A program made the translations under genes and the position numbers. From contig NZ_FNNC01000004.1 in the NCBI RefSeq assembly GCF_900106595.1, positions 209,468 to 273,467 of the forward strand: a stretch of DNA of 64,000 nucleotides, given 5' to 3'. Source of the DNA: Marinococcus luteus. Lineage in GTDB: Bacteria; Bacillota; Bacilli; Bacillales; Marinococcaceae. The notes under the pieces were generated by a model. That model made no database searches and was not told the DNA's origin. It saw only the letters and a list, made by a program, of their open reading frames with translations. Positions 58,082 through 64,000 of this stretch are shown in pieces (position 1 is the stretch's first letter; every line of letters starts with the position of its first letter).

Positions 58082-58260
58082 GTGTAAAAGACAGCCTGGG
58101 CAAGCCTTGCATGTGCTTTCCATTTTGCTCCTTGCTGTAAGCAAGGTGTGTTGCGTAACCCCTAGCTGTCGGGGCGAAGACATACGAGGGCAAAATGAGC
58201 ATGACGGGAGATTCGCCAACAGTGTTTTTATACCAAAATTTGTTTTAATAGAGGAGGATG
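58082..58260 (+). ncRNA. Structured leader of rpsD (probable S4 autoregulatory leader)
   Basis: The roughly 180-base leader has CTTGCT/AGCAAG (58131–58145), CCCC…GGGG (58159–58174), and a long-range pairing CATTTTGC (58121–58128) with GCAAAATG (58190–58197). Bacillales S4 is known to repress its own mRNA through a structured leader; this placement and density of pairing fit that. Not folded or compared with a covariance model. Confidence 0.65.
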
Positions 58261-58265
58261 CCATT

Positions 58266-58868
58266 ATGGCACGCTATACAGGTCCAACCTGGAAAAAGTC
58301 CCGCCGCTTCGGCATCTCTCTCAGTGGTACAGGAAAAGAACTCGAAAAACGTCCTTATCCGCCGGGAGAGCATGGCCCAACGCAGCGCAGAAAATTATCC
58401 GAATACGGTGTTCAGCTTCAGGAAAAACAGAAGCTTCGTTTCATGTACAACTTAAATGAGCGCCAATTCCTGCGCACATTTAACATCGCTGGCAAATTGC
58501 CTGGTGTACACGGCGAAAACTTCTTGATTTTGCTTGAATCCCGTCTCGATAACCTTGTTTATCGTCTCGGTCTTTCCCGCACACGCCGCGGCGCACGCCA
58601 GCTGGTTAACCATGGCCACATCACTGTAGACGGCAATCGTGTAGATATCCCGTCTTACCGCGTAGAGCCAGGAAAAACCATCAGTGTTCGTGAAAAGTCC
58701 CGCAACATGAGCGCTATCCAGGACGCACTTGAAGCTAATTCTTTCGTTCCGGAATATCTCACGTTTGATGCTGACAACCTTCAGGGCACCTACAGCCGTT
58801 ATCCTGAACGTTCTGAGCTTCCTGCGGAAATTTCCGAAGCACTAATCGTTGAGTACTACTCTCGTTAA
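58266..58868 (+). CDS. rpsD: 30S ribosomal protein S4
   Basis: The 200-residue protein begins [20 protein letters not shown] and has the S4 RNA-binding domain ([40 protein letters not shown]). S4 starts assembly of the 30S body. The N-terminus lacks the Zn cysteines (C− form). ATG at 58266 follows GAGGAGG; upstream frame to 58080 is the leader. Confidence 0.98.
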   Translation: MARYTGPTWKKSRRFGISLSGTGKELEKRPYPPGEHGPTQRRKLSEYGVQLQEKQKLRFMYNLNERQFLRTFNIAGKLPGVHGENFLILLESRLDNLVYRLGLSRTRRGARQLVNHGHITVDGNRVDIPSYRVEPGKTISVREKSRNMSAIQDALEANSFVPEYLTFDADNLQGTYSRYPERSELPAEISEALIVEYYSR

Positions 58869-58872
58869 TAGT

Positions 58873-58911
58873 AAAAATCCCGTGCAGATATCGATCTGCA
58901 CGGGATTTTTA
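58873..58911. terminator. Bidirectional terminator between rpsD and tyrS
   Basis: AAAATCCCGTGCAGA/TCTGCACGGGATTTT, flanked by A- and T-runs on both sides, between convergent stops. Confidence 0.9.
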
Positions 58912-58939
58912 TATTTGTCCGGCTTTTTCCGGCTGGCTT

Positions 58940-60217
58940 TTATCCATTGTTTTTTAGAATCAGAAAATATTTCTTTTTACCTCTGCGCATAATGATAAAT
59001 TGATCATCAATTAAATCATTGTTTCCTACAGTTTTGTCTGTATTCTGTTCTCTCTCACCATTAATATATACGGCACCGTTCTGTACATCTTCCCTGGCCT
59101 GTCGTTTTGAACCTGCTATACCCGCTTGAACTAAAAGATCCACCAGGTTTTGTTCTTCTGTTACCATCGTGTACGATGGTACATCTTTAAAACCCTGGGC
59201 TATTTCATCTGCTGTCAGTGCCGTCAGCTCGCCTCCGCCAAAAAGAGCTTTCGTAATGTTTTCAGCCTGATTCAGCGCTTCCCAGCCGTGGACAAACGAG
59301 GTGATCTCCTGCGCCAGCCTCCGGTGGACTTCTCTTTTTTCAGGCTCTGTCTGCATCTTTTCTTCAAGCTCTTTCATTTCTTCCTGATCAATAAACGTAA
59401 AGTAGCGTATAAATTTTAATACATCACGATCGTCTGTATTAAGCAGAAATTGGTACATTTCGTATGGAGATGTTTTTTCGGGATCAAGCCATATTGCGTA
59501 CCCGGCTGTTTTTCCAAATTTCGTGCCGTCGGCTTTGGTCACTAACGGGATTGTCATACCGTAAGCAGGAGATTTTTCCTCGTCTTCATATTCAAGACGG
59601 CGAATCAGCTCTAAACCAGCGGTAATATTACCCCATTGATCGCTGCCACCGATTTGAAGCGTACACTGATGATTTTTGTACAGGTAGTAAAAATCAATTG
59701 ACTGCATTATCTGGTAGCTGAATTCAGTAAAAGAAATGCCCTCCTGAATCCGGGATTCCACCGATTCTTTCGCAAGCATATAATTGACGCTGAAATGCTT
59801 TCCAAAATCTCTCAGGAAACTGATGAGAGTCATGCTTCCAAGCCAGTCATGGTTGTTTACAATTTCTGCACCATGCGCACCGTCAAAATCGAGGTATTTT
59901 TCAAGCTGAGTGCGAATTTTTTGTGAAAAACCTTCCACAATCTCTGGTTCGTTCAGGGAGCGTTCTGCGTTTCTCCCACTCGGATCCCCAATCATTCCTG
60001 TGCCCCCGCCTACAAGAGCAATCGGCTGATGCCCGTGCAGCTGCATCCGGCGCATTAAAATAATAGTCAGCAGGTGACCAATATGAAGGCTGTCCCCCGT
60101 AGGATCAAATCCACAGTAAAAACGGAGTTGTCCGTTGTTCATCTGATCCTTAAGGCCCTCTCTTTCTGTCACCTGATTTACAAGCCCTCTTTCTTCTAAT
60201 TCCTCCCAAATGCCCAT
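58940..60217 (-). CDS. tyrS: Tyrosyl-tRNA synthetase
   Basis: The 425-residue class I enzyme has the HIGH-type motif DSLHIGHLLTI, the specificity loop SYQIMQSIDFYYLYKN, GGSDQWGNITAG and the KMSKS-type motif as KFGKTAG, and a C-terminal S4 domain (RQAREDVQNGAVYINGERE). Length and KFGK form identify the TyrS type of B. subtilis. Start after AAAGGGG. Controlled by a T-box. Confidence 0.97.
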   Translation of the reverse strand: MGIWEELEERGLVNQVTEREGLKDQMNNGQLRFYCGFDPTGDSLHIGHLLTIILMRRMQLHGHQPIALVGGGTGMIGDPSGRNAERSLNEPEIVEGFSQKIRTQLEKYLDFDGAHGAEIVNNHDWLGSMTLISFLRDFGKHFSVNYMLAKESVESRIQEGISFTEFSYQIMQSIDFYYLYKNHQCTLQIGGSDQWGNITAGLELIRRLEYEDEEKSPAYGMTIPLVTKADGTKFGKTAGYAIWLDPEKTSPYEMYQFLLNTDDRDVLKFIRYFTFIDQEEMKELEEKMQTEPEKREVHRRLAQEITSFVHGWEALNQAENITKALFGGGELTALTADEIAQGFKDVPSYTMVTEEQNLVDLLVQAGIAGSKRQAREDVQNGAVYINGEREQNTDKTVGNNDLIDDQFIIMRRGKKKYFLILKNNG

Positions 60218-60280
60218 AACTTTCCCCTTTCTGGTTTAAAAACGCTCTAAACTTGGATATATAAGTGTAGGTACATAAAA

Positions 60281-60550
60281 AAGTCCCTCTTCGTTTCGAA
60301 AAACGAAAAGGGACGATGATGACCGCGGTACCACCCTTGTTGGAAGCATAAACTTCCCGGCTTCATGTTGATAACGATGCATTACACCGTTTCAGGCCTT
60401 TTAACCAAAGATCTGAAAGAAGCTCTGGATGTGTAATTCGCCAAAGGCTGCAGTTCGACTTTCAGCAAACGTCGACTCTCTGTGACTGTAGGTCCTATGG
60501 TTACTTTCATCCTTCATAGCTGTATGTTATAGTTTGTTTTCAAGTTTGCA
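60281..60550 (-). ncRNA. T-box leader of tyrS (tRNA-Tyr sensing)
   Basis: Minus strand T-box AACAAGGGTGGTACCGCGGT (60322–60341) just before terminator GTCCCTTTTCGTTT…AAACGAAGAGGGAC + TTTTTTA (60277–60314). Upstream stem I begins GAAGGATGAAAGTAACC, and GAATTACACATCCAGAGC places TAC (Tyr) at the position of the specifier in the other two leaders. Confidence 0.92.
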
Positions 60551-60559
60551 CTTCTTTTA

Positions 60560-60589
60560 TTTTTAGCACAAGACTTTCAACACTGTCAA
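60560..60589 (-). promoter_or_regulatory. Likely promoter of the tyrS leader
   Basis: TTGACA (60584–60589) and TAAAAA with a TG extension (60560–60565), 18 bases apart on the minus strand. The −10 is imperfect. Confidence 0.45.
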
Positions 60590-60639
60590 TGTATGAATCC
60601 ATAGACAAAGCTACATAGAGAAGGGAGATCGTAATAATT

Positions 60640-63600
60640 ATGGGGCGTCACGACCAAACAAGCTCTAGAAATACCTTGCGCGTTGTTGGTCTTTCATTTC
60701 TAACCCTGTTTGTTGTTTTTATTTTAGCTGTTTTATTTATTGGGTCAATCGGTGCAGGCTTTTTCGCCTCCTTGGTTAAAGGACAGGAAGCTTACACGGA
60801 AGAAGAAATGCAGGAATCAATATATAGCTACGCCGAGAACAGTACCGTCCATTTTGCCAGCGGAGAAGAACTGGGGGAGCTGCCTTCAGAACTCGAGAGA
60901 CAGCGTGTAGAACTCGATAACGTTTCCACTAACCTGCAGGACGCATTTTTATCCACAGAAGATAGGGCTTTTTATGATCACAATGGAATTAATCCCCAAT
61001 CATTAATGCGTGCTACATACCAGGAAGTAACGAACTCTTCCACTCAAACGGGGGGCTCAACGTTAACCCAGCAGATTGTTAAAAACCAACTGCTGACCAG
61101 AGAAGTATCTTTTGAAAGAAAAGCGAAAGAAGTCGCTTTGGCAATGAGAATGGAAACGTATTTCTCGAAAGATGAAATATTTCAGGCCTATATGAATATC
61201 GTTCCGTTCGGCCGCAATGCCAATGGAGAAAATATCGCAGGGGCCCAGGCAGCCGCCCAGGGAATATTTGGCGTTGACGCTTCTGAACTGAATGTGGCCC
61301 AGTCCGCTTATATTGCCGGGCTTCCGCAAAACCCTTACACCTACACTCCATTTGAAAGTAACGGGGAGATAAAAGACGATCTCTCTCAAGGGCTGAACCG
61401 GAAAGACGAAGTCTTACAAAACATGCTTGAAGTAGATTCCATTTCTCAGGAAGAATACGATGAAGCAATGAACTACGATATTCGCGACAACCTTGCCGAG
61501 CCAAAAGAAGAAGTAGCACAGGAATATCCTTATTTGATCAATGAAGCTCAGCGCAGAGCTGCAAGGATTATGCGCGAAGAAATGATTGCCGAAGACGACG
61601 TTCAATTAGAAAATTTATCAGAGGAAGAACGACAGGAAACCATTCAGCAATATAATCAGGAAGCAAGCCGGGAAATCGCTGAAGGTGGATATGATATTGA
61701 ACTGACAGTTCATAAAGACACCTATGACGCTATGCAGGAAGCTGTAGATGGCAACGACTACTTTGGCCCGGAAAAAGAGGGCCAAGCAGAGCAGGTCGGC
61801 GGTATGATGATTGAAAATAACAGCGGTGCTATTTTAAGCTTCGTCGGCGGCCGTGATTTTGAAACAAGTTCGTTAAACTATGCTACTCAGACGCGCAGGC
61901 AGAACGGCTCGACCATGAAACCTCTGCTTGATTACGGTCCGGCTATTGAAGAAGGCCTTCTGCACCCCGGGCAGACACTGCTTGATATTCCTACCGAATA
62001 CGGTGGAGATGATGATGAGCTCAACAACTTTGACGGAGAGTATGAAGGCTTTATCGATGCCAGAAGTGCTTTAGCCGAATCGCGTAACATACCGGCAGTC
62101 CGGGTATTTGACTTGCTCGACGAATCGACAAGACAAGAAGCTCTTAACGACCTTGGCATGGGCAATGTAGTCGAAAACGGCATTTCTTCTTCCACTGCCA
62201 TCGGCGGACTTAGCCAAGGCGTAAGTGTAGAACAAAATACAAGCGCATTTACGACTTTCCCTGCCGGAGGAGAGCATCATGAACCTTACATGGTAGCTTC
62301 TATTACCGACAGTGCAGACGAAGCTGTTTTCGAACATGAAGAAGAATCCACCAATCCTTTTTCAGAGCAAACCAGCTTCCTTATTACAGATATGCTGCGT
62401 GATGTATTAGGATCCGACGGTACTGCAAGTTCTCTTCCCGATCGTCTGAATGTAGACGGCGACTGGGCCGGAAAGACTGGTACGACAAATAACCAGATCG
62501 ACTCCTGGTTCGTCGGCTACAATCCCAACGTAACCTTCGGTCTGTGGCTTGGATATAATGAACAAATTGGCATTGAAGATGCGCAGGGACTCTCTTATTC
62601 GCAGAGAACTCAGCAGATTTGGGCAGATATTATGAATGCTGCTTCCGATACTGAGGACGATTTAATCGGTGCTGGAGACACATTCTCTGAGCCGGATGGC
62701 ATCTCTACAGAAGAAATATGCGGTCTATCCGGTCAGCAGCCTACCGATTTGTGCGAAGAAGCGGATCTGGTGAATGAAGATATTCTCAATGAAGAATTCG
62801 CTCCTACTGAAGAGGATGACAGTCTCGAAGAAATTGAATACGTAACTATCGACGGAGACCGTTACCCTGGGTATGATGATACTCCTTCTGAATTTATGGA
62901 AGATGGTATTTCTTTAAATGACGAATACCTTTTGGACGGCGATGAGGAAGAAATTCAGGAATATCTTCCGGACGATTGGGACAATGTTGTTCCGGATGAA
63001 GATGCTCCTGAAAATAACAGAGATCCTTCCCGGGTCACTGGAGTATCTAATGATGGTGGCACTCTCACCTGGTCAGCCTCCGATGATAATGATGTAATCG
63101 GCTACCGTATCTTTAATGACGGCGACGAAGTCGACAATGTAATTGACCGGGAAACAACAGAATTTGATACTGATGGCAACGGCGAGTATACTGTCCGCGC
63201 CGTAGATACTCACGGCAGGGAATCAAATGACTCCAGCGGAGCTGATGTCGGCGGTTCGAACGGCAATAACAATTCCGGAAACAACGAAGACTCTGGAAGC
63301 AGCGACTCAGGAAACAACAATAATAATAATTCGAACGATGATGACGCTGAAGAAAATACCGACAGTAACGATTCTTCAAACAACAATAATGAAAATCAAA
63401 ATTCTGAAGACCCGGACAGCGGCAACAACTCTGGCAGTGATAATGAAGAAAACAGTACGGATGAAAATAACGAAACTGAAGGCGGAGATAATTCCTCTTC
63501 TTCAGATGATTCCGGTGACAGCCCAGAATCATCTGGAGATAATTCTTCGGAGTCATCAGGCGACAATAGCAGTGATAGCTCTGAGCAAAACACGAATGAA

Positions 63601-64000
63601 TCGAATACGACGGATGAAGCAGAAAATGACGGAGGTTCAACAAACGAAGAAGAATCCACTGAAGACAGCAGCAACGAAGACACTTCTGCTCCTTCCGGGG
63701 ACGACGGCTCTGATGAAGCCGAAGACTCCGGCGGAAATTCATCCACTGACGAAGAGGAATCCACTGAGGACTCCTCTTCTGCTCCTTCCGGGGACGACGG
63801 CTCTGATGAAACTGAAGACTCCGGCGGAGATTCATCCACCGACGAAGAGGAATCCACTGAGGACTCCTCTTCTGCTCCTTCCGGGGACGACGGCTCTGAT
63901 GAAACTGAAGACTCCGGCGGAGATTCATCCACCGACGAAGAGGAATCCACTGAGGACTCCTCTTCTGCTCCTTCCGGGGACGACGGCTCTGATGAAACCG
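60640..64000 (+). CDS. Class A penicillin-binding protein with FN3 domain and repetitive acidic tail (cut by window edge)
   Basis: The open frame runs 1120 codons to the window end. It has a membrane anchor (about 16–44), a GT51 glycosyltransferase domain (STEDRAFYDHNG near residue 107, GGSTLTQQIVKN), and a transpeptidase domain with Ser424 in GSTMKP, SRN at 481 and KTGTT at 612–616. A fibronectin type III domain follows (about 795–868) and then a tail of at least 250 residues rich in Ser, Asp, Glu and Asn, ending in 31-residue repeats. It makes and crosslinks peptidoglycan outside the membrane. It resembles PBP1 (ponA-like) layout. ATG at 60640 follows AAGGGAG. Confidence 0.93.
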   Translation, partial: MGRHDQTSSRNTLRVVGLSFLTLFVVFILAVLFIGSIGAGFFASLVKGQEAYTEEEMQESIYSYAENSTVHFASGEELGELPSELERQRVELDNVSTNLQDAFLSTEDRAFYDHNGINPQSLMRATYQEVTNSSTQTGGSTLTQQIVKNQLLTREVSFERKAKEVALAMRMETYFSKDEIFQAYMNIVPFGRNANGENIAGAQAAAQGIFGVDASELNVAQSAYIAGLPQNPYTYTPFESNGEIKDDLSQGLNRKDEVLQNMLEVDSISQEEYDEAMNYDIRDNLAEPKEEVAQEYPYLINEAQRRAARIMREEMIAEDDVQLENLSEEERQETIQQYNQEASREIAEGGYDIELTVHKDTYDAMQEAVDGNDYFGPEKEGQAEQVGGMMIENNSGAILSFVGGRDFETSSLNYATQTRRQNGSTMKPLLDYGPAIEEGLLHPGQTLLDIPTEYGGDDDELNNFDGEYEGFIDARSALAESRNIPAVRVFDLLDESTRQEALNDLGMGNVVENGISSSTAIGGLSQGVSVEQNTSAFTTFPAGGEHHEPYMVASITDSADEAVFEHEEESTNPFSEQTSFLITDMLRDVLGSDGTASSLPDRLNVDGDWAGKTGTTNNQIDSWFVGYNPNVTFGLWLGYNEQIGIEDAQGLSYSQRTQQIWADIMNAASDTEDDLIGAGDTFSEPDGISTEEICGLSGQQPTDLCEEADLVNEDILNEEFAPTEEDDSLEEIEYVTIDGDRYPGYDDTPSEFMEDGISLNDEYLLDGDEEEIQEYLPDDWDNVVPDEDAPENNRDPSRVTGVSNDGGTLTWSASDDNDVIGYRIFNDGDEVDNVIDRETTEFDTDGNGEYTVRAVDTHGRESNDSSGADVGGSNGNNNSGNNEDSGSSDSGNNNNNNSNDDDAEENTDSNDSSNNNNENQNSEDPDSGNNSGSDNEENSTDENNETEGGDNSSSSDDSGDSPESSGDNSSESSGDNSSDSSEQNTNESNTTDEAENDGGSTNEEESTEDSSNEDTSAPSGDDGSDEAEDSGGNSSTDEEESTEDSSSAPSGDDGSDETEDSGGDSSTDEEESTEDSSSAPSGDDGSDETEDSGGDSSTDEEESTEDSSSAPSGDDGSDET
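63661..64000 (+). repeat. 93-bp tandem repeats in the PBP tail
   Basis: The string CCTTCCGGGGACGACGGCTC recurs at 63691, 63784, 63877 and 63970, exactly 93 bases apart. Each unit encodes 31 residues, including STDEEESTEDSSSAPSGDDG. The first copy is diverged at its front and the last is cut by the window end; the two inner copies are almost identical. Confidence 0.95.

Larger units (their letters stand above)
60218..60639. other. Divergent tyrS/PBP intergenic region
   Basis: No gene. It holds the tyrS T-box leader and its promoter on the minus strand and, in the right 90 bases, the start region of the PBP gene, for which no clear promoter is recognised. Confidence 0.7.

Noticed and set aside
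63113..63950. Two long minus-strand open frames opposite the PBP tail
   Set aside because: They are mirror images of the repetitive, Ser/Asp-coding plus strand; their His/Arg- or Ser/Pro-rich low-complexity products have no start signals and no recognisable domain.
63661..64000. Tandem repeat as a CRISPR array
   Set aside because: The units are contiguous 93-bp in-frame coding repeats without unique spacers and lie within the PBP gene.

Overview
The window is a stretch of a low-to-mid GC Bacillota chromosome, clearly from the family Bacillaceae. Gene content and order follow the Bacillus subtilis pheST–thrS–polA–citZ/icd/mdh–pyk/pfkA–accAD–dnaE–argGH–ackA–sppA–thiI–ezrA–rpsD–tyrS segment almost gene for gene. 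No mobile element, rRNA, tRNA, CRISPR array or prophage is seen, so this is core chromosome. An acidic, Ser/Asp/Glu-rich tail on the penicillin-binding protein, a futalosine-pathway menaquinone gene and the absence of every sporulation gene expected in this block point to a non-sporulating, probably halophilic or alkaliphilic lineage (for example the Alkalicoccus/Salisediminibacterium group). That genus guess is inference.

Layout. 1–8 kb (minus strand except ysdB): start of pheT, then pheS behind a T-box, an rRNA methyltransferase (ysgA), an M42 peptidase (ysdC), divergent ysdB with a SigW-type promoter, the infC-rpmI-rplT operon behind an L20-type attenuator, and thrS behind a second T-box. 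8–12.7 kb: mqnC, primosome genes dnaI and dnaB, nrdR, speD. 13–21 kb: gapB, coaE, mutM, polA, phoPR. 21–32 kb: central carbon genes mdh, icd, citZ, then ytwI, fxsA, pyk, pfkA, accA, accD and an NADP-type malic enzyme. 32–40 kb: dnaE, nrnA, ytoI, ytkL, an SDR. 40–48 kb: a universal stress protein, argGH, a Lon-related protease, ackA, ytxK. 48–57 kb: tpx, yteJ, sppA, an amidohydrolase, thiI/iscS, ezrA. 56.6–64 kb: hisJ, free-methionine sulfoxide reductase, rpsD with a structured leader, tyrS with a third T-box, and a class A PBP that runs off the end of the window.

How the genes work together. The window joins lower glycolysis (pfkA, pyk), gluconeogenesis (gapB), acetate overflow (ackA), the oxidative TCA arm (citZ-icd-mdh), malate decarboxylation and the first step of fatty acid synthesis (accAD). 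It also holds replication start and elongation (dnaB, dnaI, dnaE, polA, with nrdR controlling dNTP supply), repair (mutM) and translation (three aminoacyl-tRNA synthetases, IF3, L20, L35, S4). Translation genes carry RNA-level control: T-boxes sense uncharged tRNA, and L20 and S4 probably repress their own operons.

No defence island or clearly novel gene system is visible. The most useful observations are the coordinated loss of sporulation genes, the 93-bp tandem repeat in the PBP tail, mqnC in this location, a long inverted repeat between gapB and speD, and several well-formed regulatory sites.
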